A DNA stretch of 64,000 nucleotides, taken from positions 1,240,001 to 1,304,000 of the forward strand of contig OZ017750.1 in NCBI GenBank assembly GCA_963969365.1, written 5' to 3'. The notes below the pieces were generated by a model. It was not told where the DNA came from. It was given only the letters and a program-made list of their open reading frames with translations, and searched no databases. This DNA comes from Asterochloris sp. CNOR1 (lineage: Eukaryota > Chlorophyta > Trebouxiophyceae > Trebouxiales > Trebouxiaceae). Shown here in pieces: positions 8,385-21,100 of this stretch. A program made the position numbers and the translations under genes. Every line of letters begins with the position of its first letter. The stretch's first letter is position 1.

Positions 8385-11176
8385 GTGCTGCCCACCTCCA
8401 GCTGGCAGGGAGCACTGCAGGCCCTGATGGCCTGCGCTGCAACAATGGCTGTGTGGGCATGCGTGTTCCAGCCGCTTGCAGCTGATGCTAAGTCTCTGTT
8501 TGGCAACCCCTGGTCCAGTTCTCTGCCCTCCAGCTCCACACCTGCCACCCTGGAGATGAAGGTGGGCATCAGCCTGTGCTCGACAGCCCTTTGCAGGCGT
8601 AGCAAGCAGGCGCTGGCATCTCAGAGCCTGCGACGTGAGTTGAATCCACCTGCTCTGGTCCGGCCTGCTGCCATTCCAGCTGACATTGCAATGTTTGGAG
8701 CTTGCCCTCAATGTGGGCTGCACACAGTGCTTTGCACTTTAGATCCGGCCTTCTGCATGTCGGAGATTCCCATGTTGAGGGGCAGGCCCGGGAGCGGGGA
8801 ACCTGTCGGCAGCTATATCTGTGTGCTAGGTCTAGGTTCGCCCTTTAATGCCTGCAGGCCCCCCAGGAGCGCAGGAGCGAGCTGTCAGAGGAGGAGCAGG
8901 CCACCGTCACCCTGTTCCAGCTAAACACGCCCTCTGTGGTCAACATAGCCAACATTGGGCAGCGCCAGGACCGGTGGACAATGGATGTCCAGAAGGTGCC
9001 CCAGGGGCTGGGCTCCGGATTCATCTGGGACCTTCAAGGCCACATCGTGACCAACTACCATGTGAGGACTTGCTTAGCAGAGCAAGCTGACTTGTCAGGG
9101 ACGACGCACTGCTTTCTGTTTGCAGTGTGCTGTGTCATGGGCAGCATTGCCAGTTGTGTTGCACTGGCTGCTGAAGGATGGTCGCCGACTGCAGATCCTG
9201 TTACCAAGATGTTCAAAGGCAGAATGAGGGTGCCCACCTTGCACATTGCTAGCCCAGCCATTGTGATCCAGTGTGCCTGCGCTACCGGTGACATGCTGGT
9301 GCTGCTGCAGGTGATCAAGGGAGCTGTTGAAGTGCAAGTGGCTCTCATAGATCAGTCTGTGTACTCAGCCACAGTGAGTCAGCCACTCCACAGTGCTTCA
9401 ACTGGATGTGAGTAGTGCGCAAGCATGCCATCAAGTGCAGCCTTGGCAATAGTCGAGCGTCAGTGCTGGCTTGCCACAGGTCAACAGAGCTGCATCATTC
9501 TCTGCACACCTTTGTGTTCAAGCTGTCTCTGTCAGTGCAGCTCATTGGAGGTGACCCAGACAAGGATGTGGCAGTACTGCAGCTGAGGTGTGATGATGAA
9601 AAGCTGAAGGAGCTCAAGGCCATCACCAAGGGAGCCTCCAGCAATCTCCTAGTGGGTCAGAAGGTGTATGCGATTGGGTAAGGACCTGATGGGATCATGT
9701 GTGTTGTGTACAAACTGAGTCCGCTTCAAGGGCATCTGACAGTCCCTCCTGGTGTGCAGGAATCCATTTGGGTAAGGCTGGGCAATGACACTGGTGGTCG
9801 TGGCAGAGACTGCAAACGACGCCTGCATGGCCACAGTCATGTTTGCACTCCCCCGAAAGTGTGCTCCTCCCTGCAGGCTGGATCATACTCTCACGCAGGG
9901 CATCATTTCTGGTCTGGGCAGGGAGTTGGCCACGCCAGGTGCAGCATGGCACCAGGTTCTGGAGCTTGTGCTATGCCATGCAGTCTGCCTTGCTGAAGTC
10001 ACGAACCAGTGATGCCCTGCAGGTTTCCGTGGCGTACCCATTCGCAATGTCATTCAGACAGATGCTGTGAGTAAGCCTGCAGTGCCAGCCTCTGTATCTG
10101 CTGCCAATGGCAGGCTGTGTCAGCTGCTCACCCATCATGTGCCCTTGCAGGCAATCAACCCAGGTGGCTGAGACAGATGGCTCAGAGGGTGGTGTGACCT
10201 GTCCCAGCAGGCTACAGCCCACCCTGCTCTCCTTGCCTGCTGGCAGCCTCCTGGGAGCACTGTCCTCTCAGCTTGGTGCCCTGGCTGCAGGCAACTCAGG
10301 TGGCGTGCTGCTGGACAGCAAGGGCAGGCTGATTGGCGTGAATACAGCCATTGCAGACCCCACAGGTGACAGCACGCAACCCTCATTTGAGGCCCTCAAT
10401 TCCTGGAATCTGTGGCTTCAAATATGTCTTACTGCCTCTGGCATGTTGAACCTGTTGAGCGTCTTGGACTTGGGTTGTAGACTGCCAAGTGTCTGTATGC
10501 ATCAGCACCCTGCCTTGCTGCCACTTTACTGAGACCATGTCAAACACCACCTTTGCAGGCAGGGGTGCCTCCTCAGGGGTGGGCTTTGCCATCCCCATTG
10601 ACACCGTCAATGGCCTGGTGGATCAGATTCTGAAGTTTGGGCGGGTCGTCAGGCCGGTGAGGGTTGCTGCTGACTGGCACCCTGTAGAAGAGCAGGTTAC
10701 CCTCTAAATGGTCGTGATGGCTGTGCAGGTGTTGGGCATCACCATTGCACCGCCCCAAACAGTGCGTCAGCTGGGGTTGGAGGGTGTGCTAGTTCTGGAG
10801 GTCCCTTCTAGTAGCCCAGCAGCAAAAGCAGGGCTAAAAGGAACATATCGGTGAGCTGGGCCTCGCCACCCCCTGCTGTCCCCCACCCCCTGCCAGAGGT
10901 TTGCAAAGGCTTGGCAGTTTGCATTACAACAGGTGTGCCGGACGCTGCTGCAGGGATGCTGCCGGGCGGCTGGTGCTGGGGGACATTGTGACCGGCATTG
11001 ATGGCAAGCCAGTCAAGCTCCAAAAGGATCTTTTTGAAGTTTTGGATGACCTCAAGCCTGGCGATAAAATCGCGGTACAGGTTCTACGTGATGGTCGCAC
11101 CCAGGAGCTGCCTGTCGTGCTTGGTGACCGCGCTGACATGGAGGCAACAGCAGGGGGCATGGTGCAGTCAGATTGA
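8385..11176 (+). CDS. DEG1: DEG1-type serine protease, chloroplast thylakoid lumen
   Basis: ATP-independent trypsin-like protease with a PDZ domain. In plants DEG1 works in the thylakoid lumen, degrading damaged photosystem II proteins and acting as a chaperone. Visible exons: 8385-8561, 8858-9061, 9311-9373, 9541-9677, 9760-9771, 9877-9938, 10023-10066, 10151-10163, 10291-10365, 10559-10656, 10729-10850, 10954-11176, summing to 410 codons in frame. The first visible exon has a hydrophobic stretch ending LAADA, like a lumen-targeting signal. The catalytic triad is present: His in TNYHV, Asp in DKDVAVLQL, Ser in GNSGG. NPFGLDHTLTQGIISGL and the one PDZ domain (RLVLGDIVTGIDG) match plant DEG1. 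Two exons are only 12 and 13 nt. The transit-peptide exon upstream of 8385 was not found. A TGTAA poly(A)-type signal lies at about 11264. The gene converges on the next one. Confidence 0.93.
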
Positions 11177-11273
11177 TGAATGTGATCCACAAGTACAGTG
11201 TTGCTACCCCTAACAACGCATCCGAATCTGGTCCAGTGGGGTGGCCAGTGGCAACACAGAAGTGTAAGCCCTC

Positions 11274-12789
11274 TCAAAATGGACTGCTGGCCACCTGCTG
11301 CTGAGCAGCTTCCATATCTTGAGCTGGCATGAGCGCTAAGAATTGCTCAAGCTTTGCCTGAGCAGCTTTGATGCTCTGTAGACTGAAATCCACAAACTGC
11401 TGCTCCTTCTTGCCTCCACGACCTCCAGGAGTCCCCATGTCTGCAAAATAGTTGTTGTAGTCTGCTTGTGCAATGTACTCAAGAATGGAGTAGGCCAGGA
11501 GCTCTGCCTCATCACGCTGCTTTCCACCCTCTAGGGAACTGAAGGCCTTGACCAGGTTCTCCCTTGCGTTGCTAGGAGCTCCCATCGTATGTTGAAGCCA
11601 CACCTCAAGCTCTGCAGCACATCCCTTCGTGCTGACACTGAACTGTACTGGAAGGGCTCAGCACTCACTAGGCTCGTTAAGATGTACGCTGCGGCAGATT
11701 GTCAGCTCAGGCAAGCTTGTCAGACAGGGCAGAGCATGTACTCGTCAAGATGCACATGGAGCACAAGCTGTAACATGTCCAACCTGGCCACTGGGCATTG
11801 ATAACTAGTCCTTGGGCGTCCTCTAGCGATTTCTGCACAGCACAGCGCACCTGAGCAGCTCTGTTGGTCACCACAGCACATTCAAGCAGTGATTGGCGGC
11901 AGCAGCGCCCACCTGAATCTTTAGCAGGGGGACGAGGTAAAAGAACAAAGGCTTGGATGGTTTGCCGCGCAGGGAGGACGTTGGAATGATCGCAAAGGCA
12001 CCGGCAGCCACTGTCAGCCCTATGCCAATGAGTAACCGTCTCTGCACAGCAAGCCATCGCCTTCAGTCTGCAGCCAGCCAACCAATGCGTAGAGCACACC
12101 TACTCTTTGCCTACATCTGGCCAGTGCCAAGCAAGTGCAGAGCTGTCCTTGACAGCAGTGGCAGCAATGCACGCAGCTCACCCTGACCACCGTGGCCTCC
12201 TCGGCTGACTGGGGTACCTCAGCCTCGCTGGGGCCTCGTGCGAAGAAGTCCAGGTCTGACTCCCTGAGCCAATTTTCATCCGCTGCACATGTGAAGGTGC
12301 CGGGGTGAGGAGAGTTTGTGCGTCAGAGCCTAGAGCGGGGCTTCATGCACGCCTACGTTTTGTGAAGAGCCCCTCTCTGCGCATCCCGTCTCCAGTGATT
12401 CTGCTCAGCCGCTTCTGAGTGGCTTCTATAACGCTGGTGTCGGGCATCTTACCCTCTGCCTGCATGTAGAGCATGTTCAGCAGCGCTTTGCCTCACTGTT
12501 GAAGCCTATAAACTCATGCGGCCTAAGTCAGCACCTGCACTTTGGCTCGAGCCTCCGCAAGCTCAGCTCGCAGCTGAGCTGCCTCTTCTTCAGCCTGTCG
12601 CAGCCTCTCAACCACCCTCTTATTCAGGCCAGCAGACTGCCTGCCGGGAGAGCTGCTGTTGCCTGCATCACTGCCATTACTGCTGGCTGTGCAACTAAAC
12701 TTCCTTTTGGTGCTCCTCCTCCGTGGAAACGGATCGGCTGCCCGCGTCTGGCAGCACAAGTTCCTGAGTGAGCAGCATGTTGTGGCCAT
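11274..12789 (-). CDS. Predicted plastid membrane protein with coiled coil, unknown function
   Basis: Six exons on the minus strand (12535-12789, 12357-12459, 12182-12282, 11913-12041, 11784-11832, 11274-11611) sum to 325 codons. The N-terminus MATTCCSLRN...RRRSTKRKF looks like a plastid transit peptide. A coiled coil follows (about residues 55-85: VVERLRQAEEEAAQLRAELA), then an acidic stretch, one membrane segment (LLIGIGLTVAAGAFAIIP), a short loop rich in Pro/Lys, and a C-terminal helical domain containing ILEYIAQADYNNYFADMG. The pattern is that of a conserved green-lineage plastid protein, but I do not recognise the family. It starts head-to-head with ARL8, with only about 120 bp between start codons, so the two probably share a promoter. 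Confidence 0.75.
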
Positions 12790-12912
12790 TTTTCTGCCCA
12801 CAAATTGCAAGAACGGGAACAGATTTGTCATGCCAAGGCTTGTCTTCCTCTGTCATCACAGGCAGATTTTCCCTACTTTGGGCTGCCCAGAGGCCTGCTT
12901 GACACTATCAAC

Positions 12913-13979
12913 ATGGCTACTATGTGGCAACGGTTCATGGATTGGCTCAGGAGGTGAGAGAGCATGTAGCCCCCTGTGCTCCTCAGAAGCTTATGCTTAG
13001 CTGTCACTCAACCTTCTGCAGCTTGTTCTTCAAGAAGGAGATGGAGCTGTCCCTCATAGGCCTGCAGAATGCGGGCAAGACCTCTCTCGTGAATGTGCTC
13101 ACCACAGGCACATTTCATGAGGATATGATTCCCACCGTGGGCTTCAACATGCGCAAGCACACCAAGGGCTCCGTCACCATCAAGCTGTGGGATCTTGGAG
13201 GCCAGGTGAGCAGCCCTCAATCACTGGTAAACCTCATTGAACAGGCTGGACCCAAAATGGGACCATCCCAAACTGGCTTAATGTCTTTTCGGCTAGCAGC
13301 AAGTCCATGCAAATTTTGCAACACTGCCAGATCTGTAGGCTGAATGCCGCCCTTGCAGCCATGCTGCCTACCTTCCTGCAAGCCATACAAGCAGGCGACC
13401 TACTTCCATGCCAACCAAGTTCTGGTGTGCTGCTTGCAGCCACGCTTTCGCAGCATGTGGGAGCGCTACTGTCGTGGGGTCCAGGCCATAGTCTATGTGG
13501 TGGACTCAGCAGACCATGACACCTTTGAACAGGCTCGTCAAGAATTGCATGACCTCCTGGCAAAGCCCTCGCTGGCCAGGATCCCGCTGCTGGTCCTGGG
13601 TAACAAGAATGACTTGCCTGACGCGCTGTCTACCAATCAGATCATTGAGCACCTTGACCTCAAGGTGGGCAGCTTTCGTTGACTCTGAGGGGCACAGTAC
13701 TTGCAGCGAGCAGGCATTTGCTACGTAAGCTCAGTGTCCTGTCTTGGCTGAGGTGCTGCCACAAATGTTGGCTGGGCAGACATGATTGAGCTGCTGCAAC
13801 AGACAGACAGCGCCTCTGCAGAGGCTTATGTCTGCCAATTTTGAAGCCAGGCTGACGCGCCACCCCTTCTGCTGCAGGCCCTCAGGGACAGGGAGGTCTG
13901 CGTGTACAGCATCTCGTGCAAGGAGCAGAACAACATCAACATCACCCTGGAATGGCTCACCAAGCACGCCAAGTCATGA
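12913..13979 (+). CDS. ARL8: ARL8-type small GTPase
   Basis: Arf-like GTPase of the ARL8 class, which links lysosomes or vacuoles and vesicles to motors and membranes; plant homologues also serve tobamovirus replication. Four exons (12913-12953, 13022-13205, 13440-13664, 13878-13979) give 183 residues, the usual ARL8 length. Seen: the N-terminal amphipathic helix ([20 protein letters not shown]), P-loop GLQNAGKTS, switch I with [14 protein letters not shown], the ARL8 signature [17 protein letters not shown] for guanine specificity and a C-terminal WLTKHAKS. Like other ARL8 proteins it has no N-terminal glycine for myristoylation. The start is the first ATG in good frame; a second lies three codons in. 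Confidence 0.95.
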
Positions 13980-14238
13980 GGCTTTAAAAATTGCAAAGGC
14001 AGCCTTTTAGCTCAGTTCAGTTTCAATCTAAAGCCAGCATCAGGCTGCATGCCTGCGTAGGTGGGCCTTGCATGCCATGCCAAGACCTGAAGTGTGATCA
14101 GCTTCGTGCTCCTCAGCTTGCTCGCCTTACTTGCTTCTGGCTCCTTGTGCTTGCTCAGCAACCTTCCTCCCTGCCTGTGGCTCTTGAAAGCCAATTAGCT
14201 AATGATGTGTTACAAGAACTCGACTTGACTGCAATGTA

Positions 14239-17200
14239 TCACCAGCTGCGCCTGGAGGGTCTGGCAAAGCTCCTACGGCGCTCCAGGCGGGATGCCATGG
14301 ATGTGCAGACCACATGCATGCCGGTGCCAGCCCGATGCATGTTCAGTGTGATGCTGCCAAATACACTGGCGCCAAAACGGGGTCCTCCTGCATTCCGGCT
14401 GACAGGATGCTGCTGCTGCGTGGCTGCTTGGCCAGATCTGGATGGTTCCAAAGAGGCAAACAGGTCATCATCGTCATCGTCGTTACCCTCAGCAGCACCC
14501 GCATCTTGTGGCCCTTCTGGCTGATGCTGGTCCTGCAGCAGATGGGACCAAACCCCCGTTGGTCTCCAAGCACCAGCAGCCGTGTGCATGCAACAGCACA
14601 GAATGTTGAGACAAGCTGCCGCCATGGTGCAGGAACATGTGGCTGCTATGCCACATGTGTATACCAAGCTCACAGTCCCAGAGCACGCACTCCAGAACTG
14701 CTCTTCCAACTCTCCTCACCTCTTCCAACCCCAACCTCTGCGGAGGCTCCAGCAGCTCAGGCTCCTGGCCAGAGGTCTCGCCAGGGCCATCACCCTCCTC
14801 CTCGCGAAATATGGCTGCCCGCTCCTCCTCCTGAAGCTGTTGCAACCTCTCCATTCTGTGCTCTGCCTTCTCTTGCAGCCAGAGCTTCCACAGCGCATCG
14901 GCCTTTGCCAGGGGGTGGGAAGGCTGCAGCACACAGGACAGAGAGTGCTTCAGGTTGTTCGCCGCCGTGCATCGCATCTGGAAGGGGAGATGCATGCCTG
15001 AACCTGCAAAGGCGCCTCCAGCCGCTGCCCTGAGAGCGCTTTGTGACCTGAGACGTTAGAAGCAGGGTGCATCTCTAGCAAAGCCCACAGCACCAGCAGC
15101 TTATAATTAGCAGTCTGTAGCAGCGGCCTGATAAAGGCCTTTCACAAAGGCCTCTTGCAACTTGGTCTTCCACAAAGCGACAAGCAGTGACTCGTCGCCC
15201 CGCCCACACAAGCAGCACTGCACAGCCGCATGAGCAGGCACCATACCGACCTCTGGGTTCTCTGGCAGGTTGTACATATTCCAGATGACCTCCTGATTGT
15301 GGGCTGCGACTGCCATGGCCTTCTTCACATGGTTATCCTCTGGTAGGGGGAAGCACTGCCCAGCAGGGCCCGGCATAAGGAAGCCGGTGTTGTGAGGGTA
15401 GTGCTGCGGATGCTGCACAGAGGCATTTGGTATAAGTTGGCACCAATATGCTGCACAGATATTGAAATGCAGCCTGAGAGATCGGACAGGCAGCAGAAGC
15501 TCTGTCGACCGGCGTGAGGCAGGCTGAGGTGGCTCTTCTCAGGCCTGCCATCAAGCGGATCAAGCAGCCTGCCTGTGCTGGTGCATGGCTCTCAGAGGGT
15601 GAGTGGCCATGACGCTGTCAGCAGGCCCAAACGGCCTCTGCCTGGGCTCACCTGCATGATGGGGGCCGGCCACCCATCTGCTGTCTGTGCTGTGATGTGA
15701 GTCACCACACCATCAGGCTTCCATCGGAACATTTTGGCCTTGGTAACAACTTCAGTTGTGTCCCGAAGCACTCCCCTGCAGGCACAGAGAGCAGCCCAGT
15801 CAAGGGGAGCCCGCTGCAGATCTGGTGCCCTACGCCTCAGGCCGGAGCTGTGATTGCCTAGAAACAGGCGGGCGCAGGTCCCAGTGCTCTGCTGGCTACT
15901 ACTGAGCAAAACTGCATGTAGTGTAACCAAAAGCATAAAGCCGAGCAGGGTGTGGTGGCTGCTGCCGTGCGACTCACTTGATTGTTTCCACGGGGCAGAG
16001 GTCACCCCAGGTCCCCTGCCTGAGCACACCAAAGTCCCAGGCGCCCTCCTCAGCTTTCTCCGAGATCTCAGGCTCCGCCTTGGCCCAGGCCCGCTCTGGG
16101 TGCATTCCTTGCCTGATCAGCTCGACCATGGGCTTCAGGTCCAGCTTGCGTCCACAGCTGCAGCATGGCAGGTGGCTTCCTGTTGCAGCAGATCTGTGTG
16201 TGTGAGCTCATGCAGGTAGCAGGTGCATGTCAGGGTGATGAGCAGCTAGGTGACACAGCAGGCACCAGCCATCCCGGAGGTGGCAGTCCAGAGCAGCAGC
16301 CTGCAGCCAGCTGTGACAATAAAAGCATTGGGCAGGAAAGTCAGGGACGGCGGCTGTAACAGGGGTCAGCCGCTGCAGTCCCTCTGCTGATGCAGGGCTG
16401 CACAGGCACCAGGTCCAGGCACTCACCTAGGCCATTGCAAGTTGCACAAGCACCCTGCCGCAGCATGCATGCCTCCGGGATCACCCCTGCAGCGGCAGAG
16501 ATTGCTCACCCGTGCTCCCGCCCGAACACCCACTGGCCCTCGTAGATGGTGTTGTTGATGGATGAGGTATATTTTCCCAGGCCATGCACATAGCCCAGGT
16601 AGAACTCTCCCTCATACCTGCGGCAGAGGTTGTAGCTTGCAACTGTCCTAAGCCCTCTCAAGGAGTACCAGCAGCATTGGCAAGCGCAGTGGCCACCTGA
16701 CAGCACAGGTGGCAGCAGCAGCACATGACCAGCAACAGGGCCTGAGATGCACAACGCTGCAGTGCCAGGCTGCTGCCTGGCCCTGCCAAAAAACAGTGAG
16801 AGTGGGAATTCAACAGCCTGCATGACAGGACTGCCAGGCTCTGCCCACAGAACAATAGCAGCTGCTTGCTTGGGGCCAACATGACGGCAGAACCCAATAT
16901 GCAAGTTCACAGCACTGTCCAGGTGGGCGGCTGCCTGGTGCAGGCGTACTTGTCACCCTTCTCAGCTGCCTGGATGCCACCCCCAAGACCGCTGCCCATG
17001 ATCATGACGCCCTTGCCGTGTGGGGTCTCCGCCCTGGTGGTGCCCTCGAACCTGCATGGCACAGTCCACCGTTTATGGCCATGCAATCTCCCTCTCCAGG
17101 AGCAACTCAGTTCCAGGCAGAGGCTTGTTGCAAGCAGCATCAGCTGACAAGCAGCATCAAGCCCGTTGACTTGCTGTTGGGTGGCCTCGAAAGCAGTAGG

Positions 17201-17749
17201 ATGGCAGGATGGCTGCCTGCCAGGGCAGGCCATGCCCTGACTCATCCAGGCAAGCACCAGGGCATGGCTGCTGATTTGCAGCCCACTAGCATCCCACCTG
17301 GGGAAGCATATCCAGCTTTCAGGTGCTGTCGCCATGCACTTTGCCGATTTATACAAGTGCTGTCCCTGGTGGGCCATACATGATGCAGGCTGCGCATGAG
17401 CTGCAGGCGTTTGCTGGCCCAGGGATGCATGCCAGGCCTGCAACGCCCGTGTGGGTGCAGGTACTCACGAGGTGCCGTCGTCGTACATCCAGCTGTCCCA
17501 GTGGAAGGCGTTCCCAGCAAAAGGCTGAAGGGGGTGCACAGTCTTGGAGAAGAACTTCTCTGGCGCCAATGGGTACTGCTCGAAGGCATCTGTACCATTG
17601 TGTTCCACAACTTCAGGTACTCTCTCAGCGTCGTTAGCGGGGTCGTCCAACTCCTCAATGTCACTGTCCAACTCATCGGGCTCGTCATCTGGGCCATCAA
17701 TCTCGGGGGGGTAGCGCGGCAGGGAGCCGCTGACCTGCTCTCTGGACAT
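14239..17749 (-). CDS. TIC100: TIC100-like MORN-repeat plastid protein
   Basis: Eight minus-strand exons (17469-17749, 16950-17051, 16510-16617, 15978-16157, 15652-15775, 15251-15412, 14720-14977, 14239-14532) sum to 503 codons. An acidic N-terminus is followed by MORN repeats: DDGTS joined to FEGTTRAETPHGKGVMI, then YEGEFYLGYVHGLGKYTS and NTIYEGQWVFGREHG. Next come a basic-acidic helical region, a coiled coil rich in Glu/Arg (KAEHRMERLQQLQEEERAA) and an acidic DDDDDDLF segment near the C-terminus. This domain order (acidic, MORN, coiled coil, poly-Asp) matches TIC100/EMB1211, a component of the 1-MDa inner-envelope import complex. It is much shorter than the Arabidopsis protein (about 870 residues), so another plastid MORN protein is possible. 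The start Met at 17749 and the C-terminal end are uncertain. Confidence 0.6.
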
Positions 17750-18160
17750 CTGGCTGCATGCCAAGGAAGTACGAGGAGGCTTCAGTCACGGACCTGTCTG
17801 CTGGTACCTCTGAGCAGCAGCCTGGCACCCAGTGCAGACTGACATCGGCAATTTGCAGGCACAATAGGCTGCCGCTACGCAGCAACCAGCCATGCTCCTC
17901 ACCTGCCACCCACGGGCAACAAGACAAGCAAAGCTGTGCAGACGACTCAGCGGAGCGGCGTTGGATCTAGCGGCGTTTGTAGCTGGTTCAGATGAGACCT
18001 ACTGCAAAATCGCAAGCCCACCTGACAATTTGTGCTGCATGATCAGCTGCATGCTGGCTCCAGATATCTAGACAGAGACTAGGCGCTGCAAGGCTGTTCC
18101 ATCCCAAACGCAGGCCTGGAGTGGGTGTTGAGACCTTGGTGACATTGCGTGACGGCCGCG

Positions 18161-21100
18161 ATGGAAAGGGTGACAAGGTAAGCAAGATTCAGAGTCGATC
18201 TGCAAGGCATCCTGCTGAAACTTGCATCAACTTGCATCAATGCATGGGCTCCTCCTACTTCTTACAAGGCATGTCAAGAGGCAGTAAGGTCACCTCCCTG
18301 ACCATAGGCTGAACCAGCTGGTGGCCAAAGCACCCGAGGTGCAGGCCGTCCTGGAGCAGCTCCGTCTGGGACATGGAGAAGGAGACGTGCACAGGCTCAC
18401 TGGAGTCGTGCACGCAGCCATACAGGGCAGCTGCTGTGATGAAGCCCTGCAGTTCCTGACCAGCTCTGGACCACAGGCAGGTGCCATTCGTCATGAGCTG
18501 CGCATCTTTGACGTGGTGCCTGAAACGGCCAGGTCCTCTGCCCGGTGGCATGGCCTGCTGTCTCTGCTGGCCGAGCAGCCTCTGCGTGCTGTGCATGCAG
18601 GGTGCCCTGCCGGACCCTGACGCTGCGGCTTCGGCCAAGGAAGCTGGAGCACTTGCCTTTGCCGCCGGCAGGCTGGATGATGCACTGAAGTCGTACACAG
18701 GTCAGGTGGCCCCTCATGCCAGGTCCAGCAGTCTCAGTACTGAGCCCCAGGAGGTATCTGATCTGGCACAGATTCCAGTCCCAGAAGCAGAACATAATGT
18801 CGTGTGGGATGCAGCATACTTCTGGGTGGCCGGTGTTGCCATGCTGATGGGCTAGATGATGCTTGGCCAGCACGCTGGCCCTGCGTGCTCCACATCTGGG
18901 TGGAAGGGGTGAGACCTCCGCCCCACGACGCTGTGCGCCTGCTTGACGGCAAGCACGTACCATGCAGACAGCCTGCTGGCTGTGGATGAGACCAGCCCTG
19001 CAGGCGCTGCAATGGCAGCCAAGGTCTTCTGCAACCGAGCTCTCTGCCATCTACGTCTGAAGCCGCCAAGCTTTGCAGCCGCTGCCGCAGATGCTTCCTG
19101 TGCGCTGGAGGTGGACCCAGGCTACGACAAGGCAAGATTGAGCTGGCTGCCCGGCGCTGTTGATCCAGCTGGCTGGCTCCTGCCCTGTATGGCAGGAAGG
19201 CACTGCCTGTCTCTGGGGACACCCTTCAGCTTGTGCGGGCTCAACCCTGCCATCATTAAGGGGGCCAGCTGGTCATGCACAACAGCAGCTGCCTCACTCA
19301 AGCAGGGATGGCTCTTGTATGCAACGCCCGCCAGCCTGCTGTGCATCGCGCGATGCTGTGCCCCTGCAGGCCTGGTTCCGACGCGCCCTTGCCCACGAGG
19401 GCCTGCACAGACTGGATGCCGCGCGACGCGACGCCCGCCAGGCAGCTGCCACAGCCAGGTCAGCTCCTCGTGCAGAATTACTGCTGCGGGCACCACCTCA
19501 TCATGACTTCACAGGCCAGCCAGTTGTACCTCATGGCATCGCTGCTGTGCCTCTGCACCCCTCAAAAGTGTTGACATAGTCTCCAGCTTTAAAGAGTGAC
19601 ACTGCCTTTGTTCTGCAACTGCTACATGTCCTGCAAGCCTGCACGATCTGTCTGCAGCACGGAGGGGGCTCAAGCTGAGGCCGAGCGGGCACTGCAGCGC
19701 ATACAGCGAGCCAGTGGGGGGAAGCAATCTGCTTTTGCGATTTCGAAGCCAGCTACAGCACTAGGGCCCCTCACTGATGACGCTCAGCGCCTGAGCGTCA
19801 GTGGCTCTGTGGAAACAGCAGAGGCACCTGGCGCCCCGAAGGCTGTGCCTCTTTGGCAGCCCCTGCCAGCTTGGCAGCCAGCCTGCAATGGTCAGCTGCC
19901 AAACAAGCCGCCCCCAAGCAGCCAGGCTGCCCTTAGCAGCTCCCCAGCCTTGGGGCGCTTTGCTGTGGCAGCTGCCAACCTGCAGGCTGGTCAGGAGGTC
20001 ATGTCTGAGATGCCATACGCTGTGGCCATCCACAAGGCGTTCCTGCACCAGGTGGGCTGGTCTGGGCACAATGTTGCTGCCTTGCCAGCATTGCCAGCGT
20101 CCGCGCTGCCCTGAACACAGAGGATCTGTCGCCCAAATGGGCATCGGGATCCTTAGCTTGCTCCGGCAGTGCACTGGTCGGGCAGCTCTGGCTGCAGCAT
20201 CTGAGACAGCTGCCCCCTCTGTTGCAGCGTTGCGCCACCTGCGGCCGCATCATCCTGCCCCACACAGAGGTCCCCTGCAAGGCGTGCCAGGCCTGCCGCT
20301 ACTGCTCCCCAGAGTGTCGCAGCAGCGACAGGTTCCATGCACCTTGCGGAATGGAATGCGGCCGCATCTGGCCCCTTGTTGTCCCTCTGGAGCTGGTGCT
20401 TGCTGTTCGAGTGTTGAGACGCCAGCAGGAGGTATGAGCCCAGGCGGAAGCTGCATACGTACACAAGCCTGCTGCTTCCTGCTTCTCTGTGAGGGCAGGG
20501 AAAGTGCCCGGGCTGGCTGCACTGCCCATGCATGGCTCTTGTTCAGCTAGAACCTCTGTGGACCAGCATGCCTCGAGTGCCATGTGCCGCAGGAACCAGG
20601 CGCAGCGGCTGACCACGTCTCCTCTTTGGAGGACCACATGGCAGACTGGCTTCAGCAGGGTCATGGTGCGGGTCTGTTGCAGCTGGCAGTCATGGCAGTG
20701 CTGGTGGCTGCGGCCGCCTCTGCCTGTGGGCCCCCAGCTGCAGGGGCCCAGACAGGCCTCTGTGCCAGTGGCCTGTTGCGCCTGGTGCTGGTGATGGACA
20801 TCAATGCAGTCGCCTGGGTAGAGCCGCCCTCGCCCCTGCTGCCAGCCCAGCACCACCAACGTGTGGGACTGGGCCTTTACCTGGGGGCAAGCATGCTCAA
20901 CCACAGCTGGTGAGCTGCTGCAGCTGCCGCCTTTGAGGGGCTGCTGAAGGAGTAATGTTGCAGCAGTACTGGCCGTCCTGCAGAGGGCTGCAGCTGCACT
21001 GGGTCAGCCTGCCTGATCTTGCTGAGAGAGTCAGCAGGGCACATGAGCACCTCCACGTGGGCTGAAGTCTGCCGGCCGCCGCATCATGCGCTGCTGCTGC

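Noticed and set aside
8136-8723. 195-codon minus-strand frame across the DEG1 N-terminal exon
   Set aside because: Overlaps the lumen-signal exon of DEG1 on the other strand; Ser/His/Gln-rich sh adow-like composition without motifs.
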